A DNA stretch of 64,000 bases from a virus. Made by a program: the position numbers and the translations under genes. The DNA lies in the IMG/VR virus record IMGVR_UViG_3300009161_006153, positions 1-64,000 of that record, one strand, 5' to 3'. The notes beneath the pieces are model-generated. The model saw only the letters and a list, made by a program, of their open reading frames with translations. It was not told the DNA's origin and searched no databases. Shown here in pieces: positions 44,201-52,060 of the stretch (its first letter is position 1; each line of letters starts with the position of its first letter).

Positions 44201-44567
44201 GACAGCATACCAAACTGTAAATTCTGCTTTCAATCTTGTTCATGTTAGAGATTTATTGATAAGCATTGAAAGTGATGTTGAAACGATATTGGCTAACTAT
44301 TTGTTTGATTTTAACGATGACTCAATTAGACTTGAAATTAAAACACTTGTTGATAATTATCTAGATGGTGTAAGATCGGGAGGGGGAGTTTACGCCTACC
44401 AAACAATAATGGATGCATCTAATAATACCCCTGCTATCATTGATATGAATATGGGTGTAATCGATGTAATAATAGAACCAGCTAGAGGAATACAGAAGTT
44501 CATAAACAGAGTAACAGTAACAAGAACTGGGGGAATAGCAGCGGGTGGATTCGTACAGTTCGTTTAA
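41223..44567 (+). CDS. Tail sheath protein, gp18-like, oversized
   Basis: The 1114-residue protein is identified by its C-terminal part: 'FAAFYAPYITIRENNKN', 'NVPPSAYVSNNF', 'NPIIKKRGIGVVIFGNQTAY' and 'FINRVTVTRTGG', the conserved core of contractile sheaths. It also has 'LRLVVGFSNKGPFNTPVYI'-like N-terminal strands after residue 30. T4 gp18 has 659 residues, so about 450 extra residues lie in the middle, rich in Ser/Thr/Gly and beta-like, probably domains exposed on the sheath surface. It is followed by the tube genes as in T4. Confidence 0.9.
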   Translation: MANKIKIDYSQFKASGVYTLEFDASQNVILTSQTIRLVVGFSNKGPFNTPVYIPDATTLLQVYGDIDRSLENMGSFFQRSILTCLNTGPVFGLNLLKLNDDLDSSNPDIDTYFSYSLDTEQSNGVLTEVLYSSFYNKERFWFADPKYFLATLSVPDTGRLFSLTNLGRTSVSVITRKSTDSSRPLTGFDIFAIDWYGADNVPTFMHPYDYISDYFIDVIAVSGNWTDYASLSVDPKWAFWFTPNGFIKDRIDSFLNQQDVNIIASVTGCIIPDFVNLNGVNQYIQTLVNAQTPTTGLFCAIDENAFEDICNNPFKIDLVGNNLIDELSGDRDLANPQLNFLSYDQPLVTDQLYTQNVIGVTGSTGYISPNGASGSYSGGKVGTLFTINSGATAGVIYQSFLPYNSSLFDGGLHYLETSGTTSANGGISSAAQKNELKSFLTVNTSSDQKFVLGVVTGLSGATGSLISQFSEYDLVKLKVTGTRDVSGELRIIWSHPLDTATYRAQGIVIAPTYTLTSYNTGASGSNKPFWTDAYQFGDSDFVDVVNTQTPAGVTGPNAPIGYSNVLQGYINTTLYSDVEYEVLADGDEIWLNSAGSSVQYLSFEKQVDKDQFNYVNSRAHTSNSLTGVSITNVPSFGSMYASDNIGFTVSYNKFDIVSANGNINDFIDCTREDVTTFLVSELPDGSVPFSVGDLVVSTDLNICTPTTGNRQNRLAKITVVSRTTTSGVYRVISARPVLYYSGDGGGLRVQKFFSIAQFTRSFDFTYLAGFTLQDTHKPNGSDARVEQILDVLYDTNLAKTLAQKDVISFRYIIDSFNGIIGPSSKFQYSRLAQLRQQALAIINAPSMAQFQESTDPRFTNAPTATNPYPTLNTAYIASGGNLSLNPSYTFSLPTEGDGAKFAAFYAPYITIRENNKNINVPPSAYVSNNFVRKFANGEPYAIVAGQKRGAISGGSIVGLEYDFSTEDRENLEPFGINPIIKKRGIGVVIFGNQTAYQTVNSAFNLVHVRDLLISIESDVETILANYLFDFNDDSIRLEIKTLVDNYLDGVRSGGGVYAYQTIMDASNNTPAIIDMNMGVIDVIIEPARGIQKFINRVTVTRTGGIAAGGFVQFV

Positions 44568-44575
44568 TCGAATTT

Positions 44576-44582
44576 TATAAAT
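44576..44582 (+). promoter_or_regulatory. Late-promoter-like TATAAAT element
   Basis: TTTTATAAATCT matches seven of eight bases of the T4 late box TATAAATA and lies 25 bases before the first tail tube ATG. Confidence 0.4.
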
Positions 44583-44607
44583 CTAGAGACAAAAGATAAA
44601 TAAACAA

Positions 44608-45162
44608 ATGGCAGGCTTACCACACTATCAAAATTCGCTATCAGCGATTAATAAATTTGAACCGGTTTATTTAAACCAGTTCGAGATTACTATCTTACCC
44701 CCAGCTGCTGTTGTTGGTGGTGAGATTCTTTTGCAACATGTTACAAAGGTTAGTGGTCTTTCTCTAGATAAAAATCCAGGTTTAGCTACTCAGAAATACA
44801 AATTTGCCAAAAGAAATTATGCTGGGGCTAAACCAGATAACACATACATGGATTTAAGTTTAACTTTTACCGTTAACTTGAACGATGCCAACTCTATGTA
44901 TGTCTTTAAAACATTAAGACAATGGTCTGATTTGGTCTACAATCCTTTAACTGGTGCTATGGGCTTAAAAACGGATTACACTGGAACTATAGTGGTCTCG
45001 ATATTTAATAAGACCGGCGACGTTTTTAGAAGAATAACTTGCAGGGACACTTATCCGACCAAACCGATAACAGCGATGAACCTTAATTATACCTCGGCAG
45101 ATATTTTTAAGATAACTGATATGGTCTGGGCAGTAGATTACTGGGATGATCAATTCCTTTAA
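44608..45162 (+). CDS. Tail tube protein, gp19-like, copy 1
   Basis: The 184-residue protein follows the sheath gene, as gp19 does in T4. It ends 'DMVWAVDYWDDQFL', matching T4 gp19 'VTLALDYWE', and has the beta-rich layout of tube proteins. It is clearly paralogous to the next gene: 'FEPVYLNQFEITI' and 'NLNDANSMYVFKTLRQWSDL' recur there with few changes. It would polymerise inside the sheath to form the DNA channel. Confidence 0.85.
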   Translation: MAGLPHYQNSLSAINKFEPVYLNQFEITILPPAAVVGGEILLQHVTKVSGLSLDKNPGLATQKYKFAKRNYAGAKPDNTYMDLSLTFTVNLNDANSMYVFKTLRQWSDLVYNPLTGAMGLKTDYTGTIVVSIFNKTGDVFRRITCRDTYPTKPITAMNLNYTSADIFKITDMVWAVDYWDDQFL

Positions 45163-45178
45163 AAAAGCAATATAAAAA

Positions 45179-45754
45179 ATGGCTGGTTTACCACATTATA
45201 CAAATTCTAGGGCAGCAATAAACAACTTCGAACCTGTTTATTTAAATCAATTTGAGGTTTTAATAAACCCTCCCTCTGGCATCGTAGATTCTAGTTTATC
45301 CTTTAGAGGTGAACAGATCTTAACCCAACAGGTGAAAAGTATAACTGGTTTAGCTGTTGATATCTTACCAAATGATTCAGTTACTCAGAATTATAAATTT
45401 GCATCTAGACGTTATGCAGGGGGTGAACCATCTACATCTGATATGACCCTAGCTATTGAGTTTGAGATAAATCTAAATGATGCAAACTCGATGACTGTTT
45501 ATAAAATTTTAAGGCAATGGTCTGATTTAATATACAATCCTCTAACTGGTGCAATGGGACTAAAAACAGATTATGTTGGTTCAATGCTCATCTCGATTTT
45601 CAATAAAAGAGGGGACGTTTTTAGAAGGATCAGAATACCTTCTTGTTTTTTAAGCCAGGCCATAAATTCCATGGAGCTCGACTATGAGAATGCTGGAATC
45701 TATACAGTAACAGGTAATTGGATCTGTGACTACTGGGAAGATACTTTTCTCTAA
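45179..45754 (+). CDS. Tail tube protein, gp19-like, copy 2
   Basis: The 191-residue protein starts 16 bases after copy 1. It shares 'FEPVYLNQFEVLI', 'NLNDANSMTVYKILRQWSDL' and 'YNPLTGAMGLKTDY', and ends 'WICDYWEDTFL'. The central core is nearly identical while the N-terminal loop ('SGIVDSSLSFRGEQI') and middle ('AVDILPNDSVTQNYKFA') differ. One copy may be the main tube and the other a specialised ring or tube-like baseplate component. Confidence 0.85.
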   Translation: MAGLPHYTNSRAAINNFEPVYLNQFEVLINPPSGIVDSSLSFRGEQILTQQVKSITGLAVDILPNDSVTQNYKFASRRYAGGEPSTSDMTLAIEFEINLNDANSMTVYKILRQWSDLIYNPLTGAMGLKTDYVGSMLISIFNKRGDVFRRIRIPSCFLSQAINSMELDYENAGIYTVTGNWICDYWEDTFL

Positions 45755-45780
45755 TTTTTGACTACTTTTCCATTTTTTGG

Positions 45781-45787
45781 TATATAA
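45781..45787 (+). promoter_or_regulatory. Late-promoter-like TATATAA element
   Basis: GGTATATAATAC lies 18 bases before the ATG at 45806 in a 51-base gap after the tube genes. Confidence 0.5.
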
Positions 45788-45805
45788 TACATAAAATCTA
45801 AATTT

Positions 45806-46873
45806 ATGTACGACAATTTTTTGTCCCCCGAAGAGATTCTAAGAAAAAAAGAAATGGACGGAGGATTTATTTACGATGATTTATCCGAGGATAAATCACA
45901 AGGATCTGCCAATGATGAAACCTCGCAAGATCCTGTAAAAAATAATCTGGGTAACCCTGATCCTAAACCTTTGATTAAGGAGAAGCAAATACCAAATCTA
46001 GGTAAGGCAGTTTCTGCAGCACCACACATAGCATCTGATGGCGGGTGGAAAAATCTACCTATTAGTATTATACCTACTGGTGGAATTTTTTATCCTGATG
46101 AAACAACTATGGCTATACGAGCTGCAGAGGTTAGGGAGATAAGGCATTTCTCCACCGTTGATGAGGACGATCTATTAGACCTTGAAGAAAAATTAAGTTT
46201 TATATTAGACCGATGTTTAAGAATTAAATTTCCAAACGAGGGAGTTTTATCTTATAAAGACCTGAAACAGGAGGATAGGTTTTTTATCATTATGGCTATC
46301 AGAGATTTGACCTTTGTGAAAGGTGAAAATTCTATATTACTTAAATCTAAGAAAGGATGTAATACAGCGGATTGTCCATTTAAAGATGGAATAGAATTAA
46401 GGACTGGTGTATTAACATCGTACAAATTGGACGAAAAAATTCTTACTTGCTATAATAAAAATTCTCTCTGCTTTGATTTCACAATTAAAAAGACAGGCAA
46501 AACTGTAAAAATGTTTATTCCTAGTATTGGTGTAACCCAAGAAATCACTAAGTACATAAAGGAAGCATCGAAGAAAAATATTCAGCTTGATGATGGATTT
46601 TTAAGAATAGCACCTTTCATTTTCGAAGATTGGAGGGATTTAACTTTTGAATCATTTGTAAACAGAATGAGGGAAAGCGATTACTGGAGTAAGGAAGAAT
46701 ACAACGTTTACTTTGAGCTTTCAGAGAGGATAAAAGTTGGAACTAAAATGCATGTCAGTCAAATCTGTCAAGTGTGCGGTGGAACGGAGGTCACCGCAGA
46801 TATAACATTTCCCGGAGGGATCAGATCTCTTTTCCTTGTTTCAGATATCTTTGGGGAACTTCTTCGACCTTAA
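45806..46873 (+). CDS. Baseplate hub / assembly protein, T4 gp26/gp51-like
   Basis: The 355-residue protein has a disordered acidic N-terminus of about 75 residues. It then has 'LPISIIPTGGIFYPDETTMA' and 'IRAAEVREIRHFSTVDEDDL', the opening of the T4_baseplate (gp26/gp51) family as I know it. It carries cysteine pairs in 'GCNTADCP' and 'CQVCGG' that could bind zinc. Its last 68 bases overlap a second frame that continues for 58 codons past its stop. Its place between the tube and a tape-measure-like gene is also that of tape-measure chaperones. Confidence 0.65.
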   Translation: MYDNFLSPEEILRKKEMDGGFIYDDLSEDKSQGSANDETSQDPVKNNLGNPDPKPLIKEKQIPNLGKAVSAAPHIASDGGWKNLPISIIPTGGIFYPDETTMAIRAAEVREIRHFSTVDEDDLLDLEEKLSFILDRCLRIKFPNEGVLSYKDLKQEDRFFIIMAIRDLTFVKGENSILLKSKKGCNTADCPFKDGIELRTGVLTSYKLDEKILTCYNKNSLCFDFTIKKTGKTVKMFIPSIGVTQEITKYIKEASKKNIQLDDGFLRIAPFIFEDWRDLTFESFVNRMRESDYWSKEEYNVYFELSERIKVGTKMHVSQICQVCGGTEVTADITFPGGIRSLFLVSDIFGELLRP

Positions 46874-47048
46874 ATTTAGGCTCTGGAACGAGCACGGGTT
46901 AAATCCCGATTGGATTGAAAGTATTCCTTTTTATGAATATCAAATTTGGATAGAGAAGCTTAATGATGTTATAGAAAAACAAAACGAGGAATCCCTTGAG
47001 GGCGAGGGTAAAAAACAACTTTTCAGTTTTAGTAAGAAGGGAAGGTAA
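46836..47048 (+). CDS. Small protein overlapping the gp26-like gene; possible frameshift extension
   Basis: This 70-residue frame lacks an ATG; in-frame TTG codons occur at 46836 and 46851. It is open from 46806 and lies in the +1 frame relative to the gene at 45806. The unique part ('DLKFRLWNEHGLNPDWIESI', 'PFYEYQIWIEKLNDVIEKQN') reads like the C-terminal unit of tail assembly chaperones ahead of tape measures. It could be made from TTG or by a +1 (or -2) shift, for example at TTT GGG G (46850-46856). Both are inference. It ends 27 bases before the tape-measure-like gene. Confidence 0.55.
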   Translation: MFQISLGNFFDLKFRLWNEHGLNPDWIESIPFYEYQIWIEKLNDVIEKQNEESLEGEGKKQLFSFSKKGR

Positions 47049-47055
47049 ATATATA
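47049..47055 (+). promoter_or_regulatory. Late-promoter-like ATATATA element
   Basis: TAAATATATACA lies 20 bases before the ATG at 47076 and spans the end of the preceding small gene. Confidence 0.5.
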
Positions 47056-47075
47056 CAAAAAGACTTTAAACATAG

Positions 47076-48791
47076 ATGGCCAGTGATATCAATTCTAAAG
47101 TTGCTTCACAATTATTAGATCTTAATAGAAATTTAGATAAGCTTACTGCTGAGGTAAAGAAAAACACACAGGCTACAAAAGAATATGCTACACAGCAGGA
47201 AGGAACCCCACCAGAGAATGAAAATATTAAATCCATTGCAGATTCTCTTAAAGGATTAGATGGTTTAAAGGAAATAGCGGATAATTTAAAAAAATTAGAT
47301 TTGGCTGGTATATCTGAGAAGTTATCTGGTATACCTAAATCCTTTGATAATATTTTAGGAGGTGGTAAATTTAATCTAGGCGATATAGCCCAAAAATTTA
47401 CAGAAAATAAAAAATCAGGATTTGATGTTAATAAGATACTTGGTGCATTTGCTGAAGGTGGTGTAGCAAAGAAAGAAGGGAATTATCTTGTTGGTGAGAA
47501 AGGTCCGGAGATAGTGAAACTTGATGCTGGCTCAGCTGTTATACCTTTAGATTCTAAAGATCTGATCAATGGTCTTTCTGAGATTCCTGAGATTGCAAAG
47601 TCTATAAAATCTAAGGAGATCAATCTTTTCGGGGATCTGGATAAACCTGGAATTATTCTCGGTGGAATAGAGAATATTAAAAATAGAATTTCGCTAAATA
47701 AGCTTAGAGAAAAATACGAGGAGGATTTAATAGACCAAGAGGGGTTAGAAAAAGATAAGCAAAATCCAGAGGTGCTTAAGAAGCTTGAGAAACAAAATGA
47801 TATTATACAAAAAATAATAGATTATAGTGGTAATAAAGTTCAGAATGAACTAAACGCTACTAATAAAGAGTATTACGATTTATACAAAAAAGAACTGCCG
47901 AATGGACTATCGAAAGATGATCTAGTGTCTTTTAATAAAATATGGGATTCGATTTTAGGAGGATTGCCCCCTGGATCTGTAAACGATCTAACCACATCTA
48001 AGGGCCGTTTATTAGCAACCAAGATGCTTCTCAATGACAAGAAAAATGCATCTTCCTCTGTGGAATCCTCCGATGGTTCTACGGCTAAAGGTCAGCTTGG
48101 TGACAAATCAGAAGACACGAAAAAAAGCTCAGGTGATGTTTTACCTGGTGGGGAATCTGCAGTTAAAAATACTCCCGACGGACTTTTAAAATCTGAAAAG
48201 ATTGTTACTGGTGGGGTACCCAAAGTTTCTTCACCAGAGCAAGGGGATTCGTCTTCCCCTAAAAAAACTGGTTCAGATATAATCTCAGATTCTGGTGGTA
48301 ATGAGGCAGGTGATTCCCTTAAATCTATAGTAAAAGGTCAAGCTGACAAATTGATTTCTAAAATAATTCCAGGTGAAAAAACAAGAGGAATTGTCTCTGG
48401 AGGTTTAGATGAGCTACTTTCATCTGGAGGTTCAGAAAATAAGAAGAGTCTAACCAATCTTGCCACAAAAGCACCTTCTCCAAAACCACCAGATCTATCT
48501 GGTGATCTTAAAGGCCTGACTAGTGAAATATCTGGTCTTGTCAAGTCAAATGTAGAAACAGTGAAATCTAAAATTTCAGATAAAGTTTCGGGATTGGGCG
48601 GAAAAATATCTGAGAAAATTTCGGGGGGATCGAAACAAAATGTTTCGGAGGGAGATACAACTCCTATGAACTTAAACGAATCGATGGAGCAAATAAAAAG
48701 CTTACTTTCTAGAATGGCTGTTTCTTTAGAAGGGCCTTTAGAAGTAACCCCGTTAGATTCTCCTTTTAGACCAAATTCAAGAAAGGTTTAA
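47076..48791 (+). CDS. Tape-measure-like tail protein
   Basis: The 571-residue protein has an N-terminal coiled coil. Near residues 127-158 it has 'AFAEGGVAKKEGNYLVGEKG' and then 'PEIVKLDAGSAVIP', the 'GG-x-x-VGE-x-GPE' module common in tail tape measure proteins. The C-terminal half is Ser/Gly/Lys-rich with helical segments. It follows the tube and chaperone-like genes, as tape measures do. At 571 residues it matches T4 gp29 (590), which suggests a tail of similar length. No lysozyme or peptidase domain is seen. Confidence 0.65.
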   Translation: MASDINSKVASQLLDLNRNLDKLTAEVKKNTQATKEYATQQEGTPPENENIKSIADSLKGLDGLKEIADNLKKLDLAGISEKLSGIPKSFDNILGGGKFNLGDIAQKFTENKKSGFDVNKILGAFAEGGVAKKEGNYLVGEKGPEIVKLDAGSAVIPLDSKDLINGLSEIPEIAKSIKSKEINLFGDLDKPGIILGGIENIKNRISLNKLREKYEEDLIDQEGLEKDKQNPEVLKKLEKQNDIIQKIIDYSGNKVQNELNATNKEYYDLYKKELPNGLSKDDLVSFNKIWDSILGGLPPGSVNDLTTSKGRLLATKMLLNDKKNASSSVESSDGSTAKGQLGDKSEDTKKSSGDVLPGGESAVKNTPDGLLKSEKIVTGGVPKVSSPEQGDSSSPKKTGSDIISDSGGNEAGDSLKSIVKGQADKLISKIIPGEKTRGIVSGGLDELLSSGGSENKKSLTNLATKAPSPKPPDLSGDLKGLTSEISGLVKSNVETVKSKISDKVSGLGGKISEKISGGSKQNVSEGDTTPMNLNESMEQIKSLLSRMAVSLEGPLEVTPLDSPFRPNSRKV

Positions 48792-48847
48792 AAAAAGATT
48801 TTTTTAGTTCAAATTTTTTTTTTACATTTATTTCTTAATCCCTAAGA

Positions 48848-49474
48848 ATGTCATTTTCCCCAGCTTCAGGAAGCATTTATTTATCAATTTCTGATTTTTT
48901 GGATAATATATCCGGTCATGATTTTTCTAAATTTTTAGAATTTAGAAATTGGAGAATTCAACAAATTTATAATACTCAGAATGACACTAATGACATATTA
49001 ATTTCTTGGGATAAATCAGAATTAAATAAAGATTCAGAATTTTTCTATACCAATTCCAAGGATCAGAGAATGGATTCCATTTATCTTAGAATGGCAAAGG
49101 TGTGGGGAGAGAATTCCTATTGCACAAGAATGAAAGTCGGATGTCTTGTTGTTAATCAAAAATCTATAATATCGGACGGATATAACGGATCCCCATCTGG
49201 ATTTCTTAATCAATGTGAGAGCGAGGATAATATTACCCTCCCCCATATATTACATGCAGAAGCTAATGCTATAACAAAAATTGCAAAAAGTACACAGAGC
49301 TCTTACGGATCAACTTTATATGTTACTCTTTCCCCTTGTTTTGAGTGTTCAAAACTTATAATTCAATCGGGCATAAAAAGGGTGGTTTTTAACGAACTTT
49401 ATAGAAAAACAGATTCAATTCCCTTTTTAGTCAGAGGAGGGGTTGAGATCTTAAAAATTGAACCAATGGAGTAG
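48848..49474 (+). CDS. dCMP deaminase-like cytidine deaminase
   Basis: The 208-residue protein carries the zinc-dependent deaminase motifs 'LHAEANAI' (His and catalytic Glu) and 'SPCFECSKLI' (PCxxC), with 'MKVGCLVVNQKSIISDGYNG' and 'SPSGF' before them, as in T4 cd/dCMP deaminase. It would convert dCMP to dUMP for thymidylate synthesis. An extra N-terminal domain of about 75 residues, helical and charged, is not part of the catalytic fold and I do not recognise it. The upstream gap has T-rich runs but no clear promoter. Confidence 0.87.
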   Translation: MSFSPASGSIYLSISDFLDNISGHDFSKFLEFRNWRIQQIYNTQNDTNDILISWDKSELNKDSEFFYTNSKDQRMDSIYLRMAKVWGENSYCTRMKVGCLVVNQKSIISDGYNGSPSGFLNQCESEDNITLPHILHAEANAITKIAKSTQSSYGSTLYVTLSPCFECSKLIIQSGIKRVVFNELYRKTDSIPFLVRGGVEILKIEPME

Positions 49475-49503
49475 AATAATAGTAAAAAACAAAAAGAAAT
49501 ATA

Positions 49504-50115
49504 ATGCTGAAACAAAAAGAAAAAAACATCCAGAATCTGGCAGAGGACTTTATTGTCAAAAAATGCGACATCTCCTTCAAAAAACTCTTCGAAAGACTAA
49601 AGCCAGGAGTCTCAAATCATTGTTTACTTATTCTCAAAGATCCAGATCTTGCAGAAGATGCTTTCCTTAACACCATGTCTAAGATCTGGACTAAAATAGA
49701 TCAGTATGATATGGAGAGAGGAAACTTCTCTACCTGGTGTTATAATATCGCCAGAAATGAATCTCTCCTTTTAATAAAATCAAGAAAGAAAGTTCTAAGC
49801 TTTTCTGACAGTGATTTAGAATTTCTATGCTCCACCAATTCTCTAGGTGATTACGGGGGTAATTATCAAATGGATGATGATCCATCATTTAATTTATTTT
49901 GTGAAAAAAATAAAACCGATGACGTTTACGAATTGGTTTTAGAAGAAATCAAAGCTCTACCCGAATTATATAGAGATATAATGATTGATCGGGAAATCAA
50001 TGGAATGAAATACAAGGATATTGCTGAGAAGTATAATATCAAAAAAAGATCAATTGCTACTCGGATTAGAAGAGCAAGGGGTAGGATACGTAAAAAAATG
50101 AGTGGGAAACAATAA
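49504..50115 (+). CDS. ECF-type sigma-70 family RNA polymerase sigma factor
   Basis: The 203-residue protein has sigma region 2 ('PDLAEDAFLNTMSKIWTKID', 'GNFSTWCYNIARNESLLLIK') and region 4 with a helix-turn-helix ('ALPELYRDIMIDREINGMKY', 'IAEKYNIKKRSIATRIRRAR'), separated by an acidic linker. This is the two-domain layout of ECF sigmas. It differs from the gp55-like protein at 57072, so the phage codes for two sigma-type factors. It may direct a middle set of genes or assist late transcription; its promoter sequence is not known. Confidence 0.85.
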   Translation: MLKQKEKNIQNLAEDFIVKKCDISFKKLFERLKPGVSNHCLLILKDPDLAEDAFLNTMSKIWTKIDQYDMERGNFSTWCYNIARNESLLLIKSRKKVLSFSDSDLEFLCSTNSLGDYGGNYQMDDDPSFNLFCEKNKTDDVYELVLEEIKALPELYRDIMIDREINGMKYKDIAEKYNIKKRSIATRIRRARGRIRKKMSGKQ

Positions 50116-50142
50116 TACTAATTTTTAATATAAAAAAAGATT

Positions 50143-50571
50143 ATGCTCAGATTATTTAAAGTCTTAAGGGAAATTAAGGTATATCGGGACTATTTAAAAA
50201 TTGTCAAAAACGAGTCTTTAAACTCCCCTCTGTGGACTAGAAGAAATTTAAGGAGTGATTGGGTTGGCCGGATTTATACTGTTATAAATTTACCCCCACA
50301 AGTTACTCAATCCCCAGATCTTCCTAGAGAGGCTAGACCTTCTTTTGTTGTTAATGAGATTAAGCCTATAAATGACTATTTAAAATCTTTAAATCTCGAG
50401 GAGATTATTACAGTAGGGATTAAACCTGTTGAAGGCACAACGGAGGAATCCTATCTGGTTGTTTATCAATATGTTTTCAAGCATCTTACCCTGCTTTGGA
50501 TTCTGAGATTTATTGTTGAGGTGGTTGCTTTAACCCTAATCTCTATTAAATTGTATAATTACTTTATATAA
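50143..50571 (+). CDS. Hypothetical protein with C-terminal membrane segment
   Basis: The 142-residue protein has a basic N-terminus, a middle with 'IYTVINLPPQVTQSPDLPRE', and a hydrophobic C-terminal helix ('LTLLWILRFIVEVVALTLIS') likely to span the membrane. No family is recognised. It lies between the sigma factor and the nuclease gene with 4-27 base gaps, so it is part of that transcript. Confidence 0.6.
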   Translation: MLRLFKVLREIKVYRDYLKIVKNESLNSPLWTRRNLRSDWVGRIYTVINLPPQVTQSPDLPREARPSFVVNEIKPINDYLKSLNLEEIITVGIKPVEGTTEESYLVVYQYVFKHLTLLWILRFIVEVVALTLISIKLYNYFI

Positions 50572-50575
50572 AAAT

Positions 50576-51379
50576 ATGCGTGATGCTTTAGAATTATATA
50601 AGATTGATATAGATGAAAAATTAAAGATTTTTTCAGATCCCAAATTCGTTTTTCATTCGGATGCCCATATTTATGAGTATGATGGTAGAAAATTCGAATC
50701 TGTAACTACCTTTATAAAAAATTTCAAGATCCCGTTTGATCGTGAATATTGGTCTAGAAAAAAAGCTATAGAAAGAGGAGTTGATCCCTCTGTGATACTT
50801 GAGGAATGGAACCAAAAATCATCTAAATCTTTAGTCTTAGGTAGAGAAGTTCATAAATATATTGAAGATTTTTGGATGGGACAAAATCCAGAAATGCCAC
50901 AGGATGAAACTATAAAAGAAAGAGTCGAAAAATTTTTGGATTTCTATGAAAAGAAGTTAAAATATTTTTTACCCCTTAAATCAGAGCTTAAGATATTTTC
51001 AAAAAAATGGAGGATCTCTGGAACTATAGACCAGCCTTTCCTTTTTTGGGATGAAAAACAAAATCTTCCTCTCCTTGTGATTGGTGATTGGAAGACGAAT
51101 GGCGAGTTTAAAGATGACGAGCATCCCAAAGGCAGATATAAAAAACTTCTTAGGCCTTTTTCACATCTCTGGGAAAACAGCCATAATGAATATTCAATAC
51201 AGGTTAGCCTATATAGACTTATTTTGGAGGAGGAAGCTAATATAGTAACAGGCGGAGGATTTCTTTGCCATATTGGACCGGACGGACCTGCAAAATTTTA
51301 CCCTGCTAAGGATTTAAGAGAGCCGCTTAGGGCATACCTCGAAAATAACAGATCAGAATCCGATATCTTTGATATTTAA
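50576..51379 (+). CDS. PD-(D/E)XK nuclease, RecB/Cas4-like
   Basis: The 267-residue protein shows 'LGREVHKYIEDFW' near residue 89, 'ISGTIDQPFLF' (GxxD), 'LLVIGDWKTNG' (the D/E-x-K strand) and 'NEYSIQVSLYRLIL' (the QxxxY motif). These are the core of RecB/Cas4/AddB-type PD-(D/E)XK exonucleases. It has no four-cysteine iron-sulfur cluster as in Cas4. It probably acts in recombination or host DNA breakdown. Starts at ATG 50576, four bases after the previous stop. Confidence 0.8.
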   Translation: MRDALELYKIDIDEKLKIFSDPKFVFHSDAHIYEYDGRKFESVTTFIKNFKIPFDREYWSRKKAIERGVDPSVILEEWNQKSSKSLVLGREVHKYIEDFWMGQNPEMPQDETIKERVEKFLDFYEKKLKYFLPLKSELKIFSKKWRISGTIDQPFLFWDEKQNLPLLVIGDWKTNGEFKDDEHPKGRYKKLLRPFSHLWENSHNEYSIQVSLYRLILEEEANIVTGGGFLCHIGPDGPAKFYPAKDLREPLRAYLENNRSESDIFDI

Positions 51380-51422
51380 TAGGGAACAAAAAGATATAAA
51401 CAAACTAAAAAAAATAAAAAAT

Positions 51423-51971
51423 ATGTCAATTCAAAAAGTTAATCAAGAAGAAATTATTTTATCTGGTCCAGAATCATCTGATGTCACAGATTTTGAAACA
51501 CAAGAGACAACAGAAGTTCCTGAGAGTGATTTTATGTCTACGATTGATCAAGCAAAAATATCTGAGATCGAGTCTAAAATTCAGGAGAAGAAAGAGGAGA
51601 TCAAGAATAAGGTTTATGCAGTTAATATGTCAGAGGCCACTTTTAATAAATTTTGTGATTTTATGTCAACCAAAGCAGAATGGTCTGGCACAGAGGCATT
51701 GGGTATTAAAGAGGTGAATAAGCAGCTTGAAAAAATTAACAAGGATGGTGGTGTTAAAAATTCTGTTATATACTTAGGAGCTTTACCCCTTGAAGCTAGC
51801 CACTATTTCCTTTCTAAATCAAAAGGAGCTGGCTTAAAATCGGCTGAGGATTTTCTAACCATATATAAAGCTCTAGATCAAGCTCTAAACGATGCTAAAA
51901 ACGACGCGGTAGAGATAAAGAATTTAGAGAAGGAATTAAATGCATCTCTTCAAGGTATAGACCTTGCGTAG
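51423..51971 (+). CDS. Hypothetical protein, acidic and helical
   Basis: I place the start at ATG 51423 after an A-rich leader; the frame is open back to a TTG at 51369 inside the nuclease gene. The 182-residue protein has an acidic N-terminus rich in Ser/Thr/Glu, a coiled segment ('AKISEIESKIQEKKEEIKNK'), and a helical body ('ATFNKFCDFMSTKAEWSG', 'EASHYFLSKSKGAGLKSAED'). No domain is recognised. A terminator follows 25 bases after its stop. Confidence 0.65.
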   Translation: MSIQKVNQEEIILSGPESSDVTDFETQETTEVPESDFMSTIDQAKISEIESKIQEKKEEIKNKVYAVNMSEATFNKFCDFMSTKAEWSGTEALGIKEVNKQLEKINKDGGVKNSVIYLGALPLEASHYFLSKSKGAGLKSAEDFLTIYKALDQALNDAKNDAVEIKNLEKELNASLQGIDLA

Positions 51972-51995
51972 TAATAACCTCTATTAAAAATACTG

Positions 51996-52020
51996 GCCAG
52001 GATAATTCCTGGCTTTTTTT
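51996..52020 (+). terminator. Rho-independent terminator
   Basis: GCCAGG and CCTGGC pair around a six-base loop ATAATT and are followed by seven T. It closes the transcript that carries the sigma factor and nuclease. Confidence 0.85.
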
Positions 52021-52035
52021 GTAGTTTGTTTTCAA

Positions 52036-52044
52036 ATATATATA
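52036..52044 (+). promoter_or_regulatory. Late-promoter-like ATATATATA element
   Basis: CAAATATATATAGAT sits 16 bases before the ATG at 52061 and directly after a terminator. Confidence 0.55.
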
Positions 52045-52060
52045 GATAAATCATTTAGCT

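Noticed and set aside
48792-48847. Terminator made by A and T runs after the tape-measure-like gene
   Set aside because: The A7/T7 runs could pair but with only a two-base gap and no G/C pairs, so a stable hairpin is unlikely.
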